Both the position numbers and the translations under genes were made by a program. The notes under the pieces were generated by a model. That model ran no database searches, was not told where the DNA came from, and saw only the letters and a list, made by a program, of their open reading frames with translations. From NCBI RefSeq assembly GCF_001494595.1, contig NZ_LN929908.1, positions 248,001 to 312,000 on the forward strand: a stretch of 64,000 nucleotides of DNA, written 5' to 3'. Of this stretch, positions 28,553 through 37,295 are shown piece after piece. How positions within the stretch are numbered: the first letter of the stretch is position 1; every line of letters begins with the position of its first letter. This DNA is from Mycobacterium sp. M26 (GTDB lineage: Bacteria > Actinomycetota > Actinomycetes > Mycobacteriales > Mycobacteriaceae).

Positions 28553-29407
28553 ATGCGTAAAGGCTTGGTCATGATCACCGTCGCGGCGTCGGCGGCACTT
28601 CTGACGCTGGCGGGCTGTGCGCCCGCCGACGAGAAATCCACCACGGCAACGGGCGGCCAGGCGTGCGACAAGGCATCCCTGCCCACCTTGAAGTCCGGTG
28701 TGCTGACGTTCGGTACCGACCAGCCCGCCTACCCGCCGTGGTTCGTCGACGACGACCCGGCCAACGGGAAGGGTTTCGAGTCTGCGGTGGCCTACGCGGT
28801 GGCGGGCAAACTGGGCTACGACACCAAGGATGTGCAGTGGGTTCGGGTGCCGTTCAACGCGGCGATCGCGCCGGGGCCGAAGACTTTCGACGCCAACCTC
28901 AACGAGTTCTCCATCACCGAGGAGCGCAAGAACGCCGTCGACTTCTCCGCGCCGTACTACGACGTCACCCAGGCCGTCGTGACCATCAAGTCGTCGCCCG
29001 CCGCGAAGGTGACCACCCTCGACGGCCTGCGTGATCTGCGCCTCGGTGCCCAGGTCGGCACCACTAGTTACAACGCCGCCAAGACGCTGAACACCAAGGC
29101 TCCGATTGCCGTCTACAACAACAACGACGACGCCAAGGCCGCCTTGGTCAACGCTCAGATCGACGCCCTGGTGCTCGACCTGCCCACCGCCTTCCAGGTG
29201 CAAAGCGAGCTGACCGATGGCGCGATCGTCGGCCAATTGCCCTCGGGCACAGACAAACCCGAGCAGTTCGGCATTGTGCTGGACAAGGGCAGCAAGCTGA
29301 CCTCCTGTGTATCGGGGGCGGTTGACGCGCTGCGCAGTGACGGCACGCTAGTCAAACTGCAGCAGCAGTGGCTGGCCGAAGCCGGCAGCGCGCCGGTACT
29401 GAAGTGA
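28553..29407 (+). CDS. ABC transporter substrate-binding lipoprotein (polar amino acid type)
   Basis: A 284-residue solute-binding protein of the family 3 (polar amino acid) type. Lipobox LTLAGC is at residues 17-22, giving a lipid-anchored Cys22. The body shows LTFGTDQPAYPPWFV, GKGFESAVAYAVAGKLGY, FSITEERKNAVDFSAPYY and LRLGAQVGTTSYNAAKTL. ATG 28553 gives a normal n-region; in-frame ATGs at 28541 and 28544 are alternatives. The permease start overlaps its stop by 4 nt. The solute is probably an amino acid or related compound. Confidence 0.9.
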   Translation: MRKGLVMITVAASAALLTLAGCAPADEKSTTATGGQACDKASLPTLKSGVLTFGTDQPAYPPWFVDDDPANGKGFESAVAYAVAGKLGYDTKDVQWVRVPFNAAIAPGPKTFDANLNEFSITEERKNAVDFSAPYYDVTQAVVTIKSSPAAKVTTLDGLRDLRLGAQVGTTSYNAAKTLNTKAPIAVYNNNDDAKAALVNAQIDALVLDLPTAFQVQSELTDGAIVGQLPSGTDKPEQFGIVLDKGSKLTSCVSGAVDALRSDGTLVKLQQQWLAEAGSAPVLK

Positions 29408-30231
29408 CCGCACTGGCCGTCGAACGCCAGGCGTATCGGCGGTCACGGGCGCGCCGCTCCACGCTGGTCGCCCTGCTCTCCACGGTGGTGTTCGCCGCGG
29501 TCGCCGTCGTGGCCACGACATCGTCACCGGGCTGGCCACGGGTGCGCGACTCGTTCTTCAACCTGCGTATCGGCTGGGACAGCCTGCCCGCGGTGCTCGA
29601 CGGCCTGTGGCTCAACGTCCGGGTGCTCGTGGTCTGCCAGATTCTGATCCTCACGTTCGGTCTGGGTCTGGCCGCGGTGCGCACGCTGCGGGGGCCGGTG
29701 TGGTTTCCGGTGCGCGCGTTGGCCACCGGTTACGTCGACCTGTTCCGCGGCCTGCCGCTGATCATCTGCCTCTACCTGGTCGGATTCGGGCTGCCCGGTC
29801 TGCGGCTGGCCGGCGTTCCCAACAACCCGGTGCTGCTGGGTGGTTTGGCCCTGGTGCTGGTCTATTCGGCCTACGTGGCAGAGGTCTTCCGCGCCGGTAT
29901 CGAGTCCGTGCATCCGTCGCAGTTGGCAGCAGCCAAGTCGCTGGGGCTCAACTACCGCCGGACCATGCGACTGGTGGTGCTGCCCCAAGCGGCCCGTCGG
30001 GTGACGCCGGCATTGCTCAACGATTTCGTTGCGCTGCAGAAGGATTGCGGCCTGATCTCCGTGCTGGGGGCTGTCGACGCGGTGCGCGCCGCGCAGATCC
30101 AGGTCGCCACGAGTTACAACTTCACCCCATACGTGGTGGCCGGCCTGTTGTTCGTCGCCCTGGCCGTGCCCTCGGCGCGGCTGGCCGACTGGGCCACCCG
30201 CCGCGCGGCGACCCGGCAGGGCGCGCTGTGA
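29404..30231 (+). CDS. ABC transporter permease (polar amino acid type)
   Basis: A 275-residue HisM-type inner-membrane permease. A hydrophobic N-terminal segment (STLVALLSTVVFAAVAVVAT) is followed by WLNVRVLVVCQILILTFGLG, LFRGLPLIICLYLVGFG and the cytoplasmic EAA loop AAKSLGLNYRRTMRLVVLPQ that docks to the ATPase. GTG 29404 overlaps the binding-protein stop. Both neighbours are translationally coupled to it. Confidence 0.9.
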   Translation: MTALAVERQAYRRSRARRSTLVALLSTVVFAAVAVVATTSSPGWPRVRDSFFNLRIGWDSLPAVLDGLWLNVRVLVVCQILILTFGLGLAAVRTLRGPVWFPVRALATGYVDLFRGLPLIICLYLVGFGLPGLRLAGVPNNPVLLGGLALVLVYSAYVAEVFRAGIESVHPSQLAAAKSLGLNYRRTMRLVVLPQAARRVTPALLNDFVALQKDCGLISVLGAVDAVRAAQIQVATSYNFTPYVVAGLLFVALAVPSARLADWATRRAATRQGAL

Positions 30232-30974
30232 CGAACGTCCTGTCGGTGCGTGGACTGGTGAAGAGTTACGGCGAGCGCACCGTGCTCGACGGTGTCGACC
30301 TCGACGTCGCCGAGCACGAGGTGGTGGTGCTGATCGGTGCGTCCGGGTCGGGCAAATCGACGCTGCTGCGCTGTGTGGACCTGCTCGAGGAGATCGACGA
30401 CGGCCAGATCTTCCTCGACGGCCGCGACATCAGCGATCCCAGGGTCAACGCCGATATCGCCCGCCAGCCGATGGGCATGGTGTTCCAGTCCTTCAACCTG
30501 TTCCCGCACATGAAGGTCATCGACAACGTCACCCTCGCGCCGCGAGTGGTGCATCGCCGTGACCGCAGCGAGGCCGAGGAGCGCGGCCGCGAACTGCTGG
30601 CCCGGGTTGGCTTGGCAGACAAGGCCGATGCCTACCCCGACAAGCTGTCGGGTGGCCAGCAGCAGCGGGTGGCGATCGCGCGGGCGCTGGCCTATGACCC
30701 GCGGCTGCTGCTGCTCGACGAGATCACCAGCGCGCTGGACCCTGAACTGGTCGGCGAGGTGCTGGATCTGGTCGGTGAACTCGCTGCGGCGGGACGCACC
30801 ATCGTGATGGCCACCCACGAGATGGGCTTCGCTCGTCAGGTGGCCAACACCGTGTGCTTCCTCGACGGCGGCAGGATCATCGAATCAGGTTCCGCTGAGC
30901 AGGTTTTGACCGACCCGCAGCATGAACGGACCCAGCAGTTCCTGCGGCGGGTGACCGGTATCCGCGGCGACTAG
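30228..30974 (+). CDS. ABC transporter ATP-binding protein (polar amino acid type)
   Basis: A 248-residue GlnQ/HisP-like ATPase. Walker A GASGSGKST is at residues 37-45, the Q-loop in MVFQSFNLFPH, the signature LSGGQQQR near 139, Walker B LLLLDEITSALD, and the switch His in MATHEMGF. GTG 30228 overlaps the permease stop by 4 nt. With the two upstream genes it makes a complete one-permease importer. Its stop shares a CTAG with the convergent lipoprotein gene. Confidence 0.93.
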   Translation: MTNVLSVRGLVKSYGERTVLDGVDLDVAEHEVVVLIGASGSGKSTLLRCVDLLEEIDDGQIFLDGRDISDPRVNADIARQPMGMVFQSFNLFPHMKVIDNVTLAPRVVHRRDRSEAEERGRELLARVGLADKADAYPDKLSGGQQQRVAIARALAYDPRLLLLDEITSALDPELVGEVLDLVGELAAAGRTIVMATHEMGFARQVANTVCFLDGGRIIESGSAEQVLTDPQHERTQQFLRRVTGIRGD

Positions 30975-31252
30975 CTCGCCGGGCCGGGCCCGAGCGTCGA
31001 GCACGCCTTCATCGCGTCGTCCCACGTCTTCTGGTCGACGCCGGGCGGTGGGCCCAGCACCACCGAACCGCCGGATTCGGCGACCCCGTGTTGGGTCAGG
31101 CAGTGCGCCAGCGTGCCGTGCTCCGAGGGCGTGATGGTGGCCTCGGTGGGAGCCGGGCTGATCGTGGTGGGCGGCCCGGACGGGGTGGGACTCGATGAGC
31201 ATCCGGCCAGGAGTGCGGCCGCTGCAGCCGCACCGAGGAGTAGTCGCCGCAT
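30971..31252 (-). CDS. Putative lipoprotein, paralogue B
   Basis: A 93-residue lipoprotein: signal peptide [18 protein letters not shown] with lipobox LAGC, then a Ser/Pro/Thr linker. The mature part carries LAHCLTQHGVAESGG and PPGVDQKTWDDAMKACSTL. These match the Cys-containing ends of the protein at 28043-28381, so the two are paralogues with different linkers. The stop overlaps that of the ABC ATPase gene by 4 nt. Upstream, its start is directly next to the nitrobindin stop, so it may be co-transcribed with nitrobindin. Confidence 0.78.
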   Translation of the reverse strand: MRRLLLGAAAAAALLAGCSSSPTPSGPPTTISPAPTEATITPSEHGTLAHCLTQHGVAESGGSVVLGPPPGVDQKTWDDAMKACSTLGPGPAS

Positions 31253-31899
31253 CAGCCGACGTATCGCGACAGCCGGGCCGATAGATGGGGGACGAGTCCA
31301 CCGTCGGCGTCGACGCGTTCCTCGACGTAGGCCAGGTCGCCGTCCTCGACGATGCCGTACAGCCGCTTGGCGCCGCCGACCAGCACACCGGACTTGCTGC
31401 GGGCCAGCGCGTCGGTCACCAGCTCCCAGGACGACTGGGTGCGGGGCCGGCCGTAGAACAGTTCGACATACCCGGCGGAGTGGGCCAGCAGCAGTTCGAT
31501 GGCCTGCGATTCACCCGGGTCATCGGGATCGTTGACGAAGCGCCAGAAGCCGGTCTCGCGCAGGCCGGGGGAGTGGTAGGCGCCTTCCTCGTCCAGCCGC
31601 CAGGAGCGGGCCTCCCAGTTCAGGTAGTCGCCACCGTCATGGGAGACGATGATCTGCTGGCCGAACCGGTAGTCACCGCCGGCGCCGCGGCCCTCGCCTT
31701 CGCCGCGCCACACCCCGACCAGGGGGAGCAGCGCCAGCAGCGCGTCGTGCAGGTCTGCGCCCTGGCGCAGATTGGCGGTGTCGGCGGGCATCGGGAGGTC
31801 GTCGAAGACCGGGATATTGCGGCCAGCCGTCTCCTTGGCGCGCTCGGCCGCTGCGGCGACGGCCCGATCTCCGCTGCCGGCGATGTCGTCCGAGGTCAC
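31252..31899 (-). CDS. Nitrobindin-like heme-binding beta-barrel protein
   Basis: A 215-residue protein of the FABP/nitrobindin family. The N-terminal barrel motif [14 protein letters not shown] and the C-terminal heme-ligand His in [13 protein letters not shown] are present. Nitrobindins bind ferric heme and react with NO or peroxynitrite. The frame opens at 31944, but the GTG at 31899 matches the M. tuberculosis start (Rv0813c, from memory) and overlaps the stop of a tiny membrane-protein gene by 4 nt (GTGA). Confidence 0.9.
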   Translation of the reverse strand: MTSDDIAGSGDRAVAAAAERAKETAGRNIPVFDDLPMPADTANLRQGADLHDALLALLPLVGVWRGEGEGRGAGGDYRFGQQIIVSHDGGDYLNWEARSWRLDEEGAYHSPGLRETGFWRFVNDPDDPGESQAIELLLAHSAGYVELFYGRPRTQSSWELVTDALARSKSGVLVGGAKRLYGIVEDGDLAYVEERVDADGGLVPHLSARLSRYVG

Positions 31900-31994
31900 G
31901 ACTCGTCGGTGATCAGTCGGTACAGCGCGTACAGCGCGAACCACGTGATCAGCACGACGGTGGCAACCAGCAGGATCTCGTAGAAAAGAACCAC
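31896..31994 (-). CDS. 32-residue single-pass membrane protein
   Basis: A short frame with GTG start (31994) encodes [19 protein letters not shown] followed by [13 protein letters not shown], almost entirely one transmembrane helix with a charged end. Its TGA overlaps the nitrobindin GTG by 4 nt, a typical coupling arrangement. A -10-like TAGACT (32001-32006) ends 6 nt before the GTG, so the message may be leaderless. Small membrane proteins of this kind often act as partners of a neighbour. I recognise no family. Confidence 0.72.
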   Translation of the reverse strand: MVLFYEILLVATVVLITWFALYALYRLITDES

Positions 31995-32000
31995 GGTAGA

Positions 32001-32006
32001 AGTCTA
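32001..32006 (-). promoter_or_regulatory. Candidate -10 element for the small membrane protein / nitrobindin unit
   Basis: On the minus strand TAGACT is followed by 6 nt (31995-32000) and then the GTG start at 31994, the spacing expected when the transcript begins at the start codon. No clear -35 is seen, which is common in mycobacteria. Confidence 0.45.
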
Positions 32007-32012
32007 ACCGCG

Positions 32013-32045
32013 CAGGGCTCGGGCAGCGTCGCCGCCCGAGCCCTG
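32013..32045 (-). terminator. Tail-less hairpin terminator after sseC
   Basis: CAGGGCTCGGGC (32013-32024) and GCCCGAGCCCTG (32034-32045) form a 12-bp perfect stem with a 9-nt loop, 34 nt after the sseC stop. No T-run follows. It would separate the sulfur operon from the small membrane protein/nitrobindin unit. Confidence 0.65.
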
Positions 32046-32079
32046 TCAGCGATCCGTCAGCGTGAGCCGGTAACCCGAC

Positions 32080-32382
32080 TCAGGCGACCTTGATGTCGAC
32101 TTCGTGGATGCCGGCGCCCTGCGGTGCGACGGTGACGTCACCGTTGCCCAGCTTCGACAGCGCCCGCACCTTCCAGGTGCCGGGTGCGGCGAAGAACCGG
32201 AAATCACCGGTGGCCGAGGCGACGACCTCAGCGGTGAACTCGTCGCTGGAGTCCAGCAGACGCACGAAGGCACCTCCCACGGTCTGTCCGGAGCCGTCGA
32301 CGACGCGACCGGTGATCACCGTCTCCTTCTCCAGGTCGACACCGGCGGGCAGGTTCTGTCCTTGTTTCGGTGCAGAGCACAT
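32080..32382 (-). CDS. sseC: SseC, DUF1416 sulfur-metabolism protein
   Basis: A 100-residue DUF1416 protein: MCSAPKQGQNLPAGVDLEKE, then a transthyretin/carboxypeptidase-regulatory-like beta-sandwich (VITGRVVDGSGQTVGGAFVRL, GDFRFFAAPGTWKVRAL). It always follows a thiosulfate sulfurtransferase gene in mycobacteria and is thought to work in sulfur transfer, though its role is not defined. ATG 32382 is 2 nt from the cysA stop, so translation is coupled. Confidence 0.92.
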   Translation of the reverse strand: MCSAPKQGQNLPAGVDLEKETVITGRVVDGSGQTVGGAFVRLLDSSDEFTAEVVASATGDFRFFAAPGTWKVRALSKLGNGDVTVAPQGAGIHEVDIKVA

Positions 32383-32384
32383 GA

Positions 32385-33218
32385 TCAACTTCCCAACTCG
32401 ATCGGGGCCCCCACCAGGGAGCCGTATTCCGTCCAACTGCCGTCGTAGTTCTTGACGTTCTTGTGGCCCAACAGTTCCTGCAGCACGAACCAGGTGTGCG
32501 ACGAGCGCTCACCGATGCGGCAGTAGGCGATGGTCTCCTTCTCGCCGTCCAGGCCGGCCTCGGCGTAGAGCTTGGCCAGGTCCTCGTCGGACTTGAAGGT
32601 GCCGTCCTCGTTGGCCGCCTTGCTCCACGGCACGTTGATGGCGCCGGGGATGTGGCCGGGGCGCTGGCTCTGCTCCTGCGGGAGGTGGGCTGGGGCCAGG
32701 ATCTTGCCCGAGAACTCATCAGGCGAGCGGACATCCACCAGGTTCTTGGTACCGATCGCGGCGATCACTTCCTCGCGGAAGGCGCGGATGGTGTTGTCGG
32801 GCGCCTTGGCCGTGTAGCTGGTGGCCGGCCGGTCGACGGCGTCGGCGGACAGCGGACGGCCGTCCAGCTCCCACTTCTTGCGGCCGCCGTCGAGCAGCTT
32901 GACGTCCTCGTGGCCGTAGAGCTTGAAGTACCAGTAGGCGTAGGCGGCGAACCAGTTGTTGTTGCCGCCGTAGAGCACCACGGTGTCGTCATTGGCGATG
33001 CCGCGATCGCTCAGCAGCTTCGAGAACTGTTGGGCATCAACGAAATCCCGCTTGATCGGGTCCTGCAGGTCGGTCTTCCAGTCCAGCTTGACCGCGCCGG
33101 CGATGTGGCCGGTGTCGTAGGCGCTGGCGTCTTCGTCGACCTCGACGAAGACGACCTTGGGGGTGTCGAGATTGCTCTCGGCCCAGTCGGCGGAGACCAG
33201 GACGTCGGAGCGAGCCAT
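32385..33218 (-). CDS. cysA2: Thiosulfate sulfurtransferase (CysA2/SseA-type rhodanese)
   Basis: A 277-residue two-domain rhodanese that moves a sulfane sulfur from thiosulfate to thiols. The inactive N-terminal domain has VLYGGNNNWFAAYAYW. The active loop in the C-terminal domain is AYCRIGERSS, with the persulfide Cys233. It lies in an operon with sseC and a DUF4395 gene behind a polycysteine leader peptide, so expression probably responds to cysteine supply. ATG 33218. Confidence 0.95.
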   Translation of the reverse strand: MARSDVLVSADWAESNLDTPKVVFVEVDEDASAYDTGHIAGAVKLDWKTDLQDPIKRDFVDAQQFSKLLSDRGIANDDTVVLYGGNNNWFAAYAYWYFKLYGHEDVKLLDGGRKKWELDGRPLSADAVDRPATSYTAKAPDNTIRAFREEVIAAIGTKNLVDVRSPDEFSGKILAPAHLPQEQSQRPGHIPGAINVPWSKAANEDGTFKSDEDLAKLYAEAGLDGEKETIAYCRIGERSSHTWFVLQELLGHKNVKNYDGSWTEYGSLVGAPIELGS

Positions 33219-33255
33219 GAAGTGGATCCTTTCGATTCTCTTGTGTCGTGCAGGC

Positions 33256-33720
33256 TTATGCGGGAACGCGGCGGAATCGCACCACCAGCGGGTAGAGCTG
33301 GCAGCCCAGGCAGATGCCGAACGCTGCGTTGAGGAATGCGGCGAATAGCGCGAAGGCGGTGGCGATGACGCCGAGCAGCGGAGCGCCGAGTGTGAAACCG
33401 GCGACCCCGACGACGGCGAAAACCAAGCCGACCAGTTGGGCAAACTTCAACGGCGGCACGGGTTCCCGTTCGGTGACCGGGCTGAGTCGGGGTGCCACCA
33501 GGGCGGCGAAGACGCGTCCGTAGGGATGCTTGCGCGGACCGCCGAGCGCGCCGACGGCGAACACCACGGCCTGCAGGCCGAGCAGGACGGCCGCGCCGGC
33601 GCTGCTGACCGCCGAGGCGACGAGGGCCGCCACCAGGACCGCGGTGGTCACCCAGGCCGCGAAGCGCGGACCGCGCACGTCCACCTGATCGGGTGTGGCG
33701 ATGTTGGTCGTGGTCGACAT
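33256..33720 (-). CDS. DUF4395 integral membrane protein
   Basis: A 154-residue membrane protein with about four hydrophobic segments and the DUF4395 signature GICLGCQLYP (CxxC) near the C-terminus. DUF4395 proteins are found beside sulfurtransferase and thioredoxin genes and may carry sulfur or reducing equivalents across the membrane; that role is unproven. It is the first gene after the polycysteine leader, with AGGAG (33728-33732) as RBS for ATG 33720. Confidence 0.88.
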   Translation of the reverse strand: MSTTTNIATPDQVDVRGPRFAAWVTTAVLVAALVASAVSSAGAAVLLGLQAVVFAVGALGGPRKHPYGRVFAALVAPRLSPVTEREPVPPLKFAQLVGLVFAVVGVAGFTLGAPLLGVIATAFALFAAFLNAAFGICLGCQLYPLVVRFRRVPA

Positions 33721-33727
33721 GGATCTA

Positions 33728-33780
33728 CTCCTGTTGCTGGGAATGGGCTGGTAGGAGACATGGCCAAAAAGGCCAGCTCC
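33728..33780 (-). promoter_or_regulatory. Predicted cysteine-responsive attenuator
   Basis: Between the polycysteine leader stop and the DUF4395 start, CTCC (minus strand, 33757-33754) can pair either with GGAG just after the leader (33780-33777, with GGCC/GGCC inside) or, as CTCCT, with the AGGAG RBS (33732-33728). The pairings exclude each other. A ribosome paused on Cys codons would change which forms. The pairing is seen; the mechanism follows the published mycobacterial polycysteine uORF model. Confidence 0.55.
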
Positions 33781-33808
33781 GAGTGGCGACGCGAAAGGGC
33801 GCAGCTAC

Positions 33809-33880
33809 TCAGCAGCTACAACAACAACAGCAACAACCCGCAACGCGGCACAGATCCACTGCGCGGCGCTTGGTGAGCAT
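33809..33880 (-). CDS. Polycysteine leader peptide
   Basis: A 23-residue peptide starting MLTKRRAVDLCRVAG, followed by six consecutive Cys codons, then Ser-Cys and TGA. The VDLCRVA core is typical of actinobacterial leader peptides ahead of sulfur genes. Mycobacterial polycysteine uORFs are known cysteine-responsive attenuators. It lies 88 nt before the DUF4395-cysA-sseC operon, the expected target. A TAGCAT -10-like element is 28 nt upstream of the ATG. The open frame on the opposite strand here is only its shadow. Confidence 0.85.
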   Translation of the reverse strand: MLTKRRAVDLCRVAGCCCCCCSC

Positions 33881-33930
33881 GAGCTCAAGGCGGGCGGACA
33901 CGGCAGACATGCTACCCAATAACCCCGCCG

Positions 33931-34353
33931 TTAAGCCAATAGAGGTTCAAGGGCCGACCGCAGGTCAGCCACCTTGGGAACCCCCGATGTGCGGTACCGC
34001 TGCCGGCCCTCGGCATCGAAGATGAACGTCGTCGGCAGCGACAGCACCGAAAGCTTGCGCGCGGCAGCCGGATTGGCATCCATGTCGATCTCGACGTGAG
34101 CTACGTCACGCATCTCGGCGCACACCTGGTTGACCACCCGCCGCACTCCGGCACACGGACCGCACCAGACCGCACTGAAGTGCACGATGGTCGGACCGGT
34201 CCGGGACAGCCCCAGATCGCTGGTGTCGATCACCTGCGGATCGGCGGTGTCACGCAGCACCCCGGCGCGACGGTTGTGCAGGACGCCCGCAATAGCGGCG
34301 ACGCCCAGTGCGGCGGCGATGGCCGCGATCGCGGTGACGAGTGCAGGGGTCAT
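33931..34353 (-). CDS. thiX: Membrane-anchored thioredoxin-like protein ThiX
   Basis: A 140-residue thioredoxin-fold protein with an N-terminal membrane segment (VTAIAAIAAALGVAAIAGVL). The redox motif WCGPC is at residues 63-67 (HFSAVWCGPCAGVRR) and the cis-Pro loop is VLSLPTTFIF. The active site most likely faces outside or is tethered to the membrane. The start overlaps the lmeA stop by 4 nt. It lies beside the sulfurtransferase operon, fitting thiol chemistry. Confidence 0.92.
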   Translation of the reverse strand: MTPALVTAIAAIAAALGVAAIAGVLHNRRAGVLRDTADPQVIDTSDLGLSRTGPTIVHFSAVWCGPCAGVRRVVNQVCAEMRDVAHVEIDMDANPAAARKLSVLSLPTTFIFDAEGRQRYRTSGVPKVADLRSALEPLLA

Positions 34354-35153
34354 GATTGTGTGAACCCGTCGAGGCGGATCGTTACTCCCTCGGTGATGCC
34401 TTCGATGATGATGTCCGATCCACGGGCACCTTCGGTAGTCGGGCGCACCCCGAACGGAAGTTTCTGCCCCGGCAGGCTGCCACTGAACGCTGCCAGCACG
34501 GCGGCGGTCTTATCGTCCGGCACGCTTTGGTCTGCGGTGCCCGGTCCCATCTGGATTCCCGTTGCGGTGAACACCAGCGTGGTCTGGTCCTCGCCGGCGA
34601 TCGACAGGTCGACGGCCACGCTCACCGACTTGTCGAAGCCGGCCTTCTTCGGCGTCCCGGTGAACACCAGGCCCTTGTTGCCCGAGATACCGGACTCGGT
34701 GGTGCCGCCGGTGGCGTCGTTGGTCTCCTTCGACGGGGCTTCGACCATCAGATCCTTGATGCCGATGTAGCGGCCGAGGTGGGAGGAGTCGATGATGATC
34801 CGGCTTTCCAGCTTGCCGACCGGTAGGGGCGCATCGGGCCTGATCAGCCAGGAAGCATCGGTCAGGTCGATGTCGTGCATGGTGGCCTCAAGGGAGGCCT
34901 TGCCCGTCACTTCGTGATCGACCCCGTTGGCCTTGATCTCGATCTCGTCATAGTGGTGCCGCATGGCCTGGCGGATGAACGGGAAGCCGAGGATCGCCAC
35001 CGAGGGATCGAAAGACAGCCCCGCCACCGTGCGAACGGTCCGGGCCAGCCGGTACTCGGCATAGATCGTGGCCCCGAAATCGGCGCCGACCGCCCCGATG
35101 ACCACGGCGAGCAGCGCGGTTCCCAGGGCCGTCAGCAGCTTCCGCACCTGCAT
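34350..35153 (-). CDS. lmeA: LmeA, DUF2993 lipomannan elongation factor
   Basis: A 267-residue DUF2993 protein with an N-terminal signal/anchor (LLTALGTALLAVVIGAVGA). LmeA in M. smegmatis is a periplasmic lipid-binding protein needed for full mannan chain length of lipomannan and lipoarabinomannan. Conserved segments are ILGFPFIRQAMRHHYDEIEI and the C-terminal IIIEGITEGVTIRLDGF. ATG 35153. It is the first gene of a unit with thiX and diverges from glnR. Confidence 0.9.
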   Translation of the reverse strand: MQVRKLLTALGTALLAVVIGAVGADFGATIYAEYRLARTVRTVAGLSFDPSVAILGFPFIRQAMRHHYDEIEIKANGVDHEVTGKASLEATMHDIDLTDASWLIRPDAPLPVGKLESRIIIDSSHLGRYIGIKDLMVEAPSKETNDATGGTTESGISGNKGLVFTGTPKKAGFDKSVSVAVDLSIAGEDQTTLVFTATGIQMGPGTADQSVPDDKTAAVLAAFSGSLPGQKLPFGVRPTTEGARGSDIIIEGITEGVTIRLDGFTQS

Positions 35154-35354
35154 ATTCTGGCCTACCGGGTGGCCCGGGCAGCCGTCCCGTACCCCGATAA
35201 GGTGTCGCCGAAGAGCTCAGATCGGCTAAATAGCAGGTCGCAGGTTAAAGTTAGTTGACCCATGGTCGGTAACGGCCATATGTCGCCCATGAGTCTGGTA
35301 GGTCACCGCGACGGCGCTGTCGACGTTGGCCCCTCCAGAGCATTGGAGAATCTG

Positions 35355-37149
<1,795 letters not shown>

Positions 37150-37172
37150 TTCGCGGCTGGTCGCAACGTCAC

Positions 37173-37202
37173 GTTCATCAACCTGTTCACCTTGCGTTCA
37201 TC
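37173..37202 (+). promoter_or_regulatory. Pho-box-like direct repeats upstream of pstS
   Basis: GTTCATC (37173-37179), GTTCACC (37185-37191) and GTTCATC (37196-37202) lie 12 and 11 nt apart. Actinobacterial PhoP/RegX3 sites are direct repeats of GTTCACC with about 11-nt spacing, so this is the probable SenX3-RegX3 site for phosphate-starvation induction of pst. Confidence 0.7.
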
Positions 37203-37295
37203 TACTCAACGGGTTCCGTCCACCCCTGACGCATAACTTCCGGGATGACGCGTTCGGCTCTGCCGGGGCGAACCGAACTGGAGAAAGTGGGATAG

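Noticed and set aside
33760-33876. 38-codon plus-strand frame (MAKKASSEWRRERAQ...) with AAC repeats
   Set aside because: It is the antisense shadow of the polycysteine leader; its apparent RBS is only 2 nt from the ATG.
35262-35354. Longer GlnR starting at ATG 35262
   Set aside because: The extra residues are not like the known N-terminus, and TTG 35355 has a well-spaced GGAG.
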